A stretch of DNA of 23,114 nucleotides from a virus. Positions 1 to 7,902 of the stretch are shown one piece after another. A program made the translations under genes and the position numbers. Every line of letters begins with the position of its first letter. Position 1 is the stretch's first letter. The stretch spans positions 1-23,114 of IMG/VR virus record IMGVR_UViG_3300010149_000187, one strand, 5' to 3'. The notes under the pieces are model-generated. The model was not told the DNA's origin. It made no database searches and saw only the letters and a list, made by a program, of their open reading frames with translations.

Positions 1-519
1 ACCAATCAAAAATGTTTTAGTTCTTGCTGTGCCTTCTTTAATTGAAATCAGATTAGAGCCTAAAGCGTCTTTAAACTCATAAACTCCGGTGCCGTCATCT
101 GTTGCTGTGATATCTTCTGTTGTTTGAAACACATAGTCAACATCATCAACCGTGGTGTTAAACTTGAAACCATCATTAATTTGAATTGTCGATGGACGAC
201 CAGCAACACTCGAAAGATTAAGCGACAGTTTTACATCTGCTACAGACGAAGTAGTTGATTTTGGAATATAACCAATACCTTCTGCAAGAGATACAACAGA
301 AGACCTCAGTTGAGCGGTACCAAGATATGATTCGTTCAGAGCAAAGTTAGCAATCAAACCATTATAATGAGTGTTATAAGCCAACACATCAAGAATATTC
401 GACAAACCTGAGGCTTCGAAGTTGTAGTCAGAAAACTCATCTTGTTCAGCAAGAAATGTTTTTAGATTGTTTTTAATAGCATCGATGTCTAATGCTGTTG
501 ATTTAATTGTTGTAGCCAT
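1..519 (-). CDS. gp6: Baseplate wedge protein gp6, N-terminal part (cut by window edge)
   Basis: The minus strand is open from an ATG at 519 to the left edge, giving 173 residues that start MATTIKSTALDID. The stretch FEASGLSNILDVLAYNTHYN, about 35 residues in, is the conserved N-terminal signature of T4 gp6-family baseplate wedge proteins, which form the inner iris of the baseplate. T4 gp6 is about 660 residues, so most of the gene lies outside the window. The ATG directly abuts the TAA of gp25 (TAAATG), and a GAGG ribosome-binding site sits about 9 nt upstream inside gp25. The order 25-6 follows other T4-like phages. Identification rests on recognised family motifs. Confidence 0.88.
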   Translation of the reverse strand, partial: MATTIKSTALDIDAIKNNLKTFLAEQDEFSDYNFEASGLSNILDVLAYNTHYNGLIANFALNESYLGTAQLRSSVVSLAEGIGYIPKSTTSSVADVKLSLNLSSVAGRPSTIQINDGFKFNTTVDDVDYVFQTTEDITATDDGTGVYEFKDALGSNLISIKEGTARTKTFLIG

Positions 520-969
520 TTATCTTAACCTCGATAGTGTTGTTGTGAACTCAACTATCTCCTGTGTGTTTACAACTTGAAAAGTAAGTGTAACTTGTAT
601 TGAATTATTATCTGGCAGAACAGCAATATCAATGTTCAAGACTTCTGCCCGTGGTTCGTATCTTTCTATGTTACTTATAATTTGTTCTTTGATATATGGG
701 GATACAATATCACCATAAGCAAGTTCGAAGAGTTGGCTACCAAGATTGACACCAAAGTCTGGTGCAAATGGTTTCTCTAGAAAGTCCGTTAGAATAAGTG
801 TCTTAATCGCCTGCTTTACAGCCGCCGCGTCAGTCTTCTTGAAGATTTCACCGCTTGTAGGTTTTGCAGTAAAAGTCAAGTCGATGTCCGTATACTGTCG
901 ATTACGAGATGTCGTAATCGTTGCTGTCTGTAAGTTAGTATCTTCTAATGCGAATGCTCTTCTTGCCAT
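520..969 (-). CDS. gp25: Baseplate wedge protein gp25 (GPW/gp25 family)
   Basis: 149 residues, close to T4 gp25 (132). It belongs to the GPW/gp25 family, a lysozyme-fold-like structural protein of contractile baseplates that joins the wedge to the sheath initiator region. Visible family marks are FAPDFGVNLGSQLFEL in the middle and the EPR motif in ERYEPRAEV near the C-terminus, followed by a beta-rich end (IQVTLTFQV). It is followed without a gap by gp6, as in other T4-like phages. The start at 969 is odd in having a late-promoter octamer only 5 nt upstream (see 975-982) and no clear Shine-Dalgarno sequence. Confidence 0.93.
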   Translation of the reverse strand: MARRAFALEDTNLQTATITTSRNRQYTDIDLTFTAKPTSGEIFKKTDAAAVKQAIKTLILTDFLEKPFAPDFGVNLGSQLFELAYGDIVSPYIKEQIISNIERYEPRAEVLNIDIAVLPDNNSIQVTLTFQVVNTQEIVEFTTTLSRLR

Positions 970-974
970 AATTC

Positions 975-982
975 TATTTATA
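975..982 (-). promoter_or_regulatory. T4-type late promoter (TATAAATA) upstream of gp25
   Basis: The minus strand reads TATAAATA at 982-975, a perfect T4 late -10 octamer. Only five bases (GAATT) separate it from the gp25 ATG. T4 late transcripts normally begin about 6 nt after the octamer, so the predicted start falls on or beside the ATG. It also overlaps the last codon and stop of the upstream gene region. The octamer is seen directly; activity is inferred. Confidence 0.7.
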
Positions 983-1573
983 TCAGTTTTCTAGTATTTC
1001 TATGAGTTCGTTGTTTTTTTGTAGTTGGTTGTTGAATACTGTCTGAATTTCTTTATTAAATCTTGCATCAAACGATTCAGGAACATTTGGAAACTCAAGA
1101 CCAATCTGTGCTGTCAGACTTCCATCTGGATTATATGTGTCATAATCTAATGTCAATTGCTCATAATTGATATTATCTTTCCAGAACTCAGCGACATCGA
1201 ATGTCTTCTCAAAGTCGATATTACCCTCTCTGTCGATGACTTGATAGTAGCACAAGCGACCATTATACTTCTTTTCTGTTACACTGTCAAGAGATTCTAA
1301 ACCGCCAGGTCTATAGAGACCTTCGCTTACAACAAGTCTCACATCATTGAAGTGGGTTGTGTTGCCATTGATTGTGCGAATTGCTTCTGCGTGAAGATAT
1401 AGATTTCGTGCAATCTGAAATCTCTCTGCATTTGTCGAGATGTGATTTAGTGGTGTTCTGTCACCATAGGCTCCAAGAAACTTAGCAATCGTCACACCAG
1501 GTGCCAATCTAGTTGCTGAACTAATCGAGTCCTGAAAGTTCGGGTTATATACTGGGTCAACAAGAATAATCAT
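983..1573 (-). CDS. Unrecognised baseplate-locus structural protein
   Basis: 196 residues starting MIILVDPVYNPNFQDS. I do not recognise a family. It lies between the needle protein and gp25 in a run of baseplate genes, and its ATG overlaps the end of the 1570-2967 gene (ATGA type overlap), so it is very probably translated with them and structural. It has no signal peptide or membrane segment. A helical N-terminal half (ERFQIARNLYLHAEAIRTI) is followed by a mixed, tyrosine-rich middle (LTLDYDTYNPDGSL) and a C-terminal amphipathic helix rich in N, Q and E (NKEIQTVFNNQLQKNNELIE). It could be a wedge or hub accessory protein; nothing points to an enzyme. Confidence 0.8.
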   Translation of the reverse strand: MIILVDPVYNPNFQDSISSATRLAPGVTIAKFLGAYGDRTPLNHISTNAERFQIARNLYLHAEAIRTINGNTTHFNDVRLVVSEGLYRPGGLESLDSVTEKKYNGRLCYYQVIDREGNIDFEKTFDVAEFWKDNINYEQLTLDYDTYNPDGSLTAQIGLEFPNVPESFDARFNKEIQTVFNNQLQKNNELIEILEN

Positions 1574-2967
1574 TTAAATCTCTTACCTCTATTTTCAATC
1601 GCATTACCAATCGGAGTAAATCCAAAGCGACCCTTAGGTGCTTTACCAACACTCCTACCAATTTTAGGTGGCGTAACTGTATTATATGTCTGGCTCAATC
1701 TGCCTTCTGCTACAAGTCTACCACCAATCGAGCGATTACCACTTGAGCGGAATGAAGAGCGTATCTCTTGTGTAGACGGACGCTTATCAAAGATGCCGTT
1801 ATAGTCATCAACAAATGTAATCTGATTTGCGAGGTCATCAGCAACCTTTACATTCTTAATCGAATATGTGCCAGCCATTGTATGACCCGCAACGATAGGA
1901 ATTGTGATAGGTGGACCTGATGGAGGAATCGGAACGGCTTTAGGAGTAACAGGAAAACCAAAGCCGCCAGCACCCAGAGACCCAGCGGTACCTGCTGTCA
2001 ATGCTGAGAATGCATTATTGGATAAGATTGCTTCGAGTGACTGACCCAGAAGATTACCATAGAAGGTAGCGCCTGAAGCGAATGGAACAGGACCAAGAGG
2101 ACCCATATATGCTTTACCAGTAAAGTCAACAAACTGTCCGCCAATCGCACCACTCGCTCCCATGACAGACACTTTTGCCGCACCTGTGATGTTTGTATTC
2201 GTAGCCGTTACAGCAAACTCTTTCTTACCCGTTACAAGAATAGCATTATCGCCATGAATACCGATATCACCTTCTGCTAGTTGCTCGTAGTCTTTCTTCG
2301 TAACAATTCTGTAGTCATCAAACTGCATGTCTGTTCTACGACCGACTGTGCGATTACTTCTGCTACCCGACACTTCGTTGATATCGTTACCAAGAATTCT
2401 TGTCTTGTTGTTCTGAACAATACGCTCTTTCTTATTACCACCTACATTGACATTGTAGTTACCTGCAACATCTACATTGTAGTCACCTTTGACAACGAGA
2501 TTGAGATTGCCATTGTAGACCATGTTGCCGTGACCTTCGACAATCAATGTCTGGTCACCACCTGTGACTTCTACTTTATTATTGACAGCGGAGATGATGA
2601 CAGAGCCATCTGCTCTCATCTCAACACCAGCACCTTTGCGATGCTTGATGAGAACACGTTCACCACCTGGCGTGTCATCATACTCAACGACATGACCAGA
2701 TGTTGTTTCTTGAACTTGATTGAATGGAAACTCAGATGCACGTTGTGGTTCAATGTTCAGCGATACGCCGACTTCACCACCACCGATATAGAGTTCGTTA
2801 ATCTTCGTGCCACGAGCCGCTTTATTAATTGACGAGCCGTAGTTATACTCACGCTTCGGAAACTCACCAGTCGGATCCTGCATACCATCAGCAGGAACAC
2901 CAATTGTTACCTCTTGCCCTTCACCTTGCTTGAGTCTGGCTTCTAAGTTATCTTTTTTCGTAGTCAT
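1570..2967 (-). CDS. gp5: Central spike/needle protein, gp5 C-terminal beta-helix type
   Basis: 465 residues. Residues about 104-200 show short repeats of the VxVxGxxx kind (LNLVVKGDYNVDVAGNYNVN) that build the triple-stranded beta-helix of T4 gp5C and VgrG needles. Residues 1-100 contain GEFPKREYNYGSSINKAARG and a beta-rich stretch. After residue 290 the chain is Gly/Pro-rich (VPIPPSGPPITIPIV) and ends in a basic tail (ENRGKRFK). It should form the membrane-puncturing needle under the hub. Unlike T4 gp5, it carries neither an OB-fold nor a lysozyme domain; these lie in the separate upstream gene at 4868-5743. The start overlaps the stop of the 2964-4868 gene. The beta-helix call is well supported; the function of the long tail is unknown. 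Confidence 0.82.
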   Translation of the reverse strand: MTTKKDNLEARLKQGEGQEVTIGVPADGMQDPTGEFPKREYNYGSSINKAARGTKINELYIGGGEVGVSLNIEPQRASEFPFNQVQETTSGHVVEYDDTPGGERVLIKHRKGAGVEMRADGSVIISAVNNKVEVTGGDQTLIVEGHGNMVYNGNLNLVVKGDYNVDVAGNYNVNVGGNKKERIVQNNKTRILGNDINEVSGSRSNRTVGRRTDMQFDDYRIVTKKDYEQLAEGDIGIHGDNAILVTGKKEFAVTATNTNITGAAKVSVMGASGAIGGQFVDFTGKAYMGPLGPVPFASGATFYGNLLGQSLEAILSNNAFSALTAGTAGSLGAGGFGFPVTPKAVPIPPSGPPITIPIVAGHTMAGTYSIKNVKVADDLANQITFVDDYNGIFDKRPSTQEIRSSFRSSGNRSIGGRLVAEGRLSQTYNTVTPPKIGRSVGKAPKGRFGFTPIGNAIENRGKRFK

Positions 2968-4868
2968 ACTATTTCACTCGATTTTAATGGCTCAGTATTC
3001 AGTGGGTCTGTTGTTACATTTTTCTTTCTAAAGACAGCTTCAACATAATCAGGAACATCAAAGTATGGGTCAAATTCAGAAATATCTAGGTCGTTGTGAC
3101 CAAAGACTTGACCACCAGGATACTTCTGATAATATATCGACAAGAACTTTTCAAGAGTTGTGAACTGCTCTCGTGTGAAAGATTGAGCAGAACGCAGTTC
3201 ACTAGGATTTTTTACACCCGATGATGCATTAATACCACCAACAAGAGCGACACCAAGTGACCTTGTGTTATGATTGTTCGTAGATGTATGTTCACCCACT
3301 TTATTCGGCGGACGTCCTCTCTGAAGTCTACCATCTCTTCTAATTATATAGTGATAGCCAATGCCATCGTGTCCAAGTTGATTGTGTATCTCATTGATTT
3401 CAACAGAACCGACATTCTTGTTTGTAAATGTATCTGTTGCATGAAGAACGACTTCAGTAATTTCACGACGAATTAATGTAAATTCGGTTTCAAGTTCCTC
3501 AACAGATGCGATATATGTAAACAAATCGCTTGATGTGTTTGCACCTGACCACTTCTCATTTAGTTTAGCAATCAGGTCTGGTTCATCAAAGAGTGGGTCA
3601 ACAACAACAGAACCTGAGATTGTTGAGTTGATAACATCAGTTAAGAGTGTATCACCAACACTATTATATCTGTCTGTTATCGTGGCAATTTCAGAATCAG
3701 GAATACCATTCTGTTTTAATACCTGTGATGTCTTATTGATTAACTCTTTAGTCGTCGAGCCTTCTACCTGAGAAGCAAGTTCAATCGCTCGAGGCGATAC
3801 AGAAACATTCGATAGTGAAACTTCTTGCACAGACTGTGTGAAGAGTCGTGTATTACCACTTACTACATTCTGTAATATAGTCTGCTTTTTCGCATCAGGG
3901 AAAATAGATATGCCACCTGTGAGAGAATTGAGAACTTGACTGGCTTCTCGTGTTACTGTTTCAAAAACATCACCAAGAAGACCTTTTCCTAGCAGACCCG
4001 ATGAGACACCTTCAAGAACATTTTCTTTTAAATTTTCTGCCTGAGAGACCAAGTTATTGATTGTTCCAGTAGCGTCTTTTACTGTGCTAACAATATCTTT
4101 TGCACCATCCAGTGCATCGAGAGAGTTCTTTGCGCTTGTTACACCTTCGCTCAATGCACCAATTGATGTTACATTACTCACAGTATCTTTGAGTCCTGCT
4201 ACACTGTTGATGCTATTTACAGAACTTACACCTTTGACGACATCTGTTATATTTCCAAAGTCAGCGACTTGACTTATTTTACTGACATCCGCGAGTTCGC
4301 CTACTGATGCGCCTAAATCTGTGAATGATGATGTCAGGTCACCTGCTAGACTTGAAGCACCTGCTTTAGCGGCGCTCATCACACCATCGATGCTAGGAAT
4401 GCCTCCACCTGATGTGAGTTTTGCACCCATATCAGAAATAGAACCCAGACCCGTTAGAAGAGAGACGATTGAAGCAACAGTGTCAGCTATTCCGCCACCT
4501 GAAATGCTTGTTGCAAAACCACCAGCGGCAGAATCATATGAGACAAAGCCACTATCATTTAGATTTGCGTTGATTGTTGCTGTTGAATATGGCATAGTGA
4601 TTGCTGTCGGATCTAATACACCTGAAAGATTAGGAACACCATCAGTAATCTCACAAAGACCTTCACCTAAGAGAACATCGTTTGGTGTCATCTGAACACC
4701 GTCTAGACTTTTGATACCAGCGTTGATAGCACCAGCTTTCTCACCAACGAGCGTTGCGGCTTTACCATATACTTCATCTTCAGCAATAGGAGCGAAGCCG
4801 AACTCTTTTTTTCTGTCGGCTGCAATGAGTCGAGTATTCAGTTCATCTTTTGTAAAAGTTCTTGCCAT
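2964..4868 (-). CDS. Tail-associated N-acetylmuramoyl-L-alanine amidase with long helical N-terminal region
   Basis: 634 residues. The last 165 align well with T7 lysozyme (Amidase_2): VVLHATDT matches the first zinc His (H476), GIGYHYIIRRDG matches GYHFIIKRDG (Y505), LGVALVGGIN matches the core strand, FGHNDLD gives the second zinc His (H591), and EFDPYFDV replaces KACPSFDL, with D600 in the place of the zinc Cys and E598 in the place of the catalytic Lys. It should cut the stem peptide from peptidoglycan during DNA entry. Residues 1-330 are low-complexity and rich in S, G, V, A and D with repeated short helices (DVVKGVSSVNSINSVAGL), so this part may be a coiled scaffold or hub arm. Both ends overlap neighbouring genes by a few bases. 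The amidase domain is firm; placement in the hub is inferred from the operon. Confidence 0.87.
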   Translation of the reverse strand: MARTFTKDELNTRLIAADRKKEFGFAPIAEDEVYGKAATLVGEKAGAINAGIKSLDGVQMTPNDVLLGEGLCEITDGVPNLSGVLDPTAITMPYSTATINANLNDSGFVSYDSAAGGFATSISGGGIADTVASIVSLLTGLGSISDMGAKLTSGGGIPSIDGVMSAAKAGASSLAGDLTSSFTDLGASVGELADVSKISQVADFGNITDVVKGVSSVNSINSVAGLKDTVSNVTSIGALSEGVTSAKNSLDALDGAKDIVSTVKDATGTINNLVSQAENLKENVLEGVSSGLLGKGLLGDVFETVTREASQVLNSLTGGISIFPDAKKQTILQNVVSGNTRLFTQSVQEVSLSNVSVSPRAIELASQVEGSTTKELINKTSQVLKQNGIPDSEIATITDRYNSVGDTLLTDVINSTISGSVVVDPLFDEPDLIAKLNEKWSGANTSSDLFTYIASVEELETEFTLIRREITEVVLHATDTFTNKNVGSVEINEIHNQLGHDGIGYHYIIRRDGRLQRGRPPNKVGEHTSTNNHNTRSLGVALVGGINASSGVKNPSELRSAQSFTREQFTTLEKFLSIYYQKYPGGQVFGHNDLDISEFDPYFDVPDYVEAVFRKKNVTTDPLNTEPLKSSEIV

Positions 4869-5743
4869 TATACTATCCTATCAAGAAAATCTTTTGCTTT
4901 TGCTTGAATACCAGATGATTGACTTATATCGTTCAGATAATATCTTGCAAAGATTTCAGCAGTGCCTTTCGGTCCTTCGACCTTGTCTGACTGAATCAAA
5001 AGAATATTTGCTTGTGCTTTCTCATTATTTAGTTCATATGCAACGAAACGTAATTGAGTCGTAAACAACTCATAATCGTTTGAGAAGTTCTGAAGTTTTC
5101 TATAGCGGTCTGTATTGAAATTACCAATGCCTTTACCATCTTTACCCGTAACACCTGTTGTCATCTGAGATGCATTTGATAGACCTGCAACAATTGACAC
5201 ACTTTGCTTGATTGTATAACCCAGGTTAAGAAAGAACTTAACAGCAACCTTTTCACGATTATTTTGTGTAGTTTTAGAGGGTACTGTGATGAGTTCATTC
5301 TCAATTGGTCTATCACCTTCAGTAATCACATCAAATCCTAGATTAGTAACTTGGTCCGCTTGATTACTTTTCCTCAAATCAAATACATTCTGATTTGTCT
5401 GAACTTCTGTTGGTGTCTCGATGTGTGGTAAAGAACCAAGCACAATTGGAACTTGTGAGTTTACGCCATCAGCAAAGATTCCGAATACAAGCGCATTTGC
5501 TTGAATGTTTGGACTACGACCAATACCTGAAATGCCACCTTCTGTTGTTGGAAGCATACATTGCGCCCACGGCAAATCATTCTGAGGAATATCTTTTGTT
5601 GACTCTGTGTGAATACCATGAACACGAATCTTCACACGACCTTCCAGTCCGTATGGTGGAGTTGAGTCAATCACTGTAGCAACAAACCAACGAGTGTTAT
5701 CACCATAGTATTCTGACGAGATTGGTTTCATTTCATAATTCAT
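4868..5743 (-). CDS. gp5: gp5-like hub protein: OB-fold plus degenerate tail-lysozyme domain
   Basis: 291 residues. About 15-110 is a gp5/VgrG OB-fold: RWFVATVIDSTPP, LEGRVKIRVHGIH, DLPWAQCMLPTTEGG and QVPIVLGSLPH are the usual landmarks. About 160-285 resembles the phage tail lysozyme domain: a helix KVAVKFFLNLGYTIKQSVSI, then VAGLSNASQM, GKGIGNFN, and TTQLRFVAYELNNEKAQA. In active members the second of these has a catalytic Glu (consensus NLxxES); here Ser192 appears to stand there, so the domain may be inactive. In the hub, the OB-fold would connect the gp27-like ring to the needle. It overlaps both neighbours (start 5743 against the stop of 5740-7152). OB-fold confident; lysozyme relationship moderate. 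Confidence 0.8.
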   Translation of the reverse strand: MNYEMKPISSEYYGDNTRWFVATVIDSTPPYGLEGRVKIRVHGIHTESTKDIPQNDLPWAQCMLPTTEGGISGIGRSPNIQANALVFGIFADGVNSQVPIVLGSLPHIETPTEVQTNQNVFDLRKSNQADQVTNLGFDVITEGDRPIENELITVPSKTTQNNREKVAVKFFLNLGYTIKQSVSIVAGLSNASQMTTGVTGKDGKGIGNFNTDRYRKLQNFSNDYELFTTQLRFVAYELNNEKAQANILLIQSDKVEGPKGTAEIFARYYLNDISQSSGIQAKAKDFLDRIV

Positions 5744-7152
5744 GATTGTCTCTCAAGTTTACACACATTCATGCTGACTGTATGTTCAGTTCCTACAAAT
5801 GTATGACGCACATCATAAATAAGTGCTTTACCGGAACGTTCTTTGTCTGTCAAGTCGTCTTTGTCACCATCATCTGTTCTTTCTACATCATCACTTGATA
5901 TTTGAAGAGAGATGACATCGCCACAACCAGCGCCACTAATAAAGAAAGTCTCGCCCGCAACAGAGATATTGAACATATCTTTCAATAAATGATTTCTGAT
6001 TGCTCGTCCCTCAATCTTCTTCTTAAATTTAGATGCATCATATTCGTCGTGATAACTCTTGTCTTCACCATAAACGCCACTGGACGTAAGTGTGTGATAG
6101 CCAATTGAATTATAATCGTCCATGAATATTTCATCAAACTTAGCAAGCGGGTCAAAAACGTTCTGACGTTTTATATCGATTGTAGTTTCTTCGCTAAGAT
6201 TTTTCAATGTATCACGAATTGAATAATGGCTCTTTGTAACACGACCTGTATTTAAATTTGTGTTTGCGTATTCAGCACCAATCGAACCTGTCTTGATAAG
6301 TGCAAGAGTGTTTGACATCTCTACATAGTTAAGGTCTTTGATAATAGATGCTCGTTCAAGACCCGTTGCTTTTTCAGCCGCAGAGATATTAGATGGATTA
6401 TATGTGAATGGAAGTTTGCTATTCCAAGGTTCTTGTCGTAACATTGCGTCAAGATTACCAAGTCTTAGTCTATCGTCATGGATTGATGCCCAGACGAAGT
6501 ATGGCGAACCAGTAACGGTTGTTGCTCGTTTCAAAAGCCAGTTTACTGCTTTGAGTGGAGATATTGTTGGAATAATAACTTTCATATCTTCTTGTAGAGC
6601 CGCATTTTCTGTAAGTTTACCATTCGTGATGGTTGCGTCTGTGTAAGACGCATCAACAGATTTCTTGAGTTCAGAAAGAATAATCTTTGATAGAATGTTT
6701 GTGACTTTACCTTTATATGACTTACTCACTTCTTTGAGGTTGCTCAGAACTGCATGTTCGTCAACAAAGTTGATTACATACATGCTTGCATTGCCAGCAC
6801 CCGCTCCTTTGATACGCTTCTCAACTTCTGTAAGAATGAATGTTCGCTGTTCGTTGGTTGCTTCTTTGTTGCCTGGAGGAAATACTTCTACTGGTTGTCC
6901 TGCTTCATCTGTTGTGACACCCGCAATAACGAGCCGCAGTTTCTCGGTACCCTTAAACGACATCTTCTCAAAAATACCTTTATCATCAAGAAGCACTAAG
7001 TTTCCTGTGACAAATGGTTTGTCAAGACTTTCAAATAGACTTAGTTCAGCAATCATTGTTTTGACATCAACACCTGTTGTGTCAAATCCACCGAGTCTAT
7101 CAGCAGATATAAATGCTTGCTTAATTACATACTGTTGTCCAGGACCTGCCAT
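5740..7152 (-). CDS. Baseplate central hub protein (gp27-like)
   Basis: 470 residues beginning MAGPGQQYVIKQAFISADR. The opening beta-rich region (MIAELSLFESLDKPFVTGNL, then a short LLDDKGIFEKM) is typical of gp27/gpD-type hub proteins that form the ring above the spike. The middle has a helical insertion (about 130-210) and then KAVNWLLKRATTVTGSPYFVWAS, a common hub-protein segment. The C-terminus (GCGDVISLQI, LIYDVRHTFVG, EHTVSMNVCKL) looks like the final beta-barrel that contacts the tube. Its place directly before the OB-fold gene is what a gp27-gp5 pair would show. The ribosome-binding site AGAGGAC lies 9 nt before the ATG. The general hub role is well supported by pattern and position; direct homology to T4 gp27 is not certain by eye. 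Confidence 0.78.
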   Translation of the reverse strand: MAGPGQQYVIKQAFISADRLGGFDTTGVDVKTMIAELSLFESLDKPFVTGNLVLLDDKGIFEKMSFKGTEKLRLVIAGVTTDEAGQPVEVFPPGNKEATNEQRTFILTEVEKRIKGAGAGNASMYVINFVDEHAVLSNLKEVSKSYKGKVTNILSKIILSELKKSVDASYTDATITNGKLTENAALQEDMKVIIPTISPLKAVNWLLKRATTVTGSPYFVWASIHDDRLRLGNLDAMLRQEPWNSKLPFTYNPSNISAAEKATGLERASIIKDLNYVEMSNTLALIKTGSIGAEYANTNLNTGRVTKSHYSIRDTLKNLSEETTIDIKRQNVFDPLAKFDEIFMDDYNSIGYHTLTSSGVYGEDKSYHDEYDASKFKKKIEGRAIRNHLLKDMFNISVAGETFFISGAGCGDVISLQISSDDVERTDDGDKDDLTDKERSGKALIYDVRHTFVGTEHTVSMNVCKLERQS

Positions 7153-7155
7153 TGA

Positions 7156-7902
7156 CTATTGTCCTCTATGAAACTCAAAGAACTCCGACACAATAGAGCC
7201 AATAACGTCTGGATTGAACACACTGATTTCTCTCAAACTATCATTGGCCGCCTCGAGGCGCTCTCCCCATGTCACCGGAACATAATCAGAAGGAATAGCA
7301 TAAGTGTGTGGGTCAATATCTTGAGTAACTCCGCTTGCATCTTCGTAGTGATGCACAGAATTATATTGTAAATAATCTGCTAGAACACTAGCTGTAACTT
7401 GCCCAAACTCAGCGTCAAGATATGTGATTGTCTCACCACTGTTTAAATTATTACCGCCACTGTCATATACAATCTGACCCAAGTCTAGATTACGCTTGAT
7501 AACTGTCCCTGTCGTGCCGCTTGTCGTTCCTCGGAATACATCACCAGGAGTGAAGATGTTTGCTATCTCAGTTGTTGTTACCAGTGTGCGATACGGATAC
7601 TTACTCTTTTTCATATTAAGAACTTCGGTTGACGATATTGGCCAACCTTCTCGTCTTACATTGTCGTTCAATAGAAAAAATGTCCAGTAGTAGTCTACTG
7701 TTCCATAAAGACGATAAGATAGAGTGTCTGGTCGCTCACCTGACTGAATAGTATACTTGTTATAAAAAGCAGTATTCTCTTTCAATTGGTCAATCAAGTC
7801 AACATACTGTGTGATGTTGTTAAACAGAACTGGGTCTTCGGCATCACCAAAGCGATATTGAATAAGTGGTATGTCGTTGAAATAGTTTGTAATAGCAGTC
7901 AT
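7156..7902 (-). CDS. gp53: Baseplate wedge protein gp53
   Basis: 248 residues. The signature RPDTLSYRLYGTVDYYWTFF followed by LLND matches T4 gp53 (PEELANAIYGNPQLYWVLL, then CND), the LysM-like core of this wedge protein; GWPISSTEV continues the match. T4 gp53 is about 196 residues. The extra length lies at about 117-170, a beta-rich segment (FTPGDVFRGTTSGTTGTV, then SGETITYLDAEFG) with the pattern of the small beta domains found in many phage structural proteins. gp53 seals adjacent wedges together when the baseplate closes. Its ATG at 7902 overlaps the stop of gp48 by one base, and it ends 3 nt before the start region of the hub gene, so translation is coupled. Confidence 0.88.
   Translation of the reverse strand: MTAITNYFNDIPLIQYRFGDAEDPVLFNNITQYVDLIDQLKENTAFYNKYTIQSGERPDTLSYRLYGTVDYYWTFFLLNDNVRREGWPISSTEVLNMKKSKYPYRTLVTTTEIANIFTPGDVFRGTTSGTTGTVIKRNLDLGQIVYDSGGNNLNSGETITYLDAEFGQVTASVLADYLQYNSVHHYEDASGVTQDIDPHTYAIPSDYVPVTWGERLEAANDSLREISVFNPDVIGSIVSEFFEFHRGQ

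Noticed and set aside
2281-2832. 183-codon plus-strand open frame
   Set aside because: It is antisense to the repeat-rich beta-helix gene. Its Thr/Val/Ile-rich translation is a product of that repeat in the opposite frame; it has no ribosome-binding site and no promoter.
4321-4695. 124-codon plus-strand open frame
   Set aside because: Antisense to the low-complexity half of the amidase gene; composition is a shadow of Ser/Ala/Gly codons.
5814-5821. CATAAATA on the plus strand
   Set aside because: Antisense within the hub gene, with no plus-strand gene downstream.
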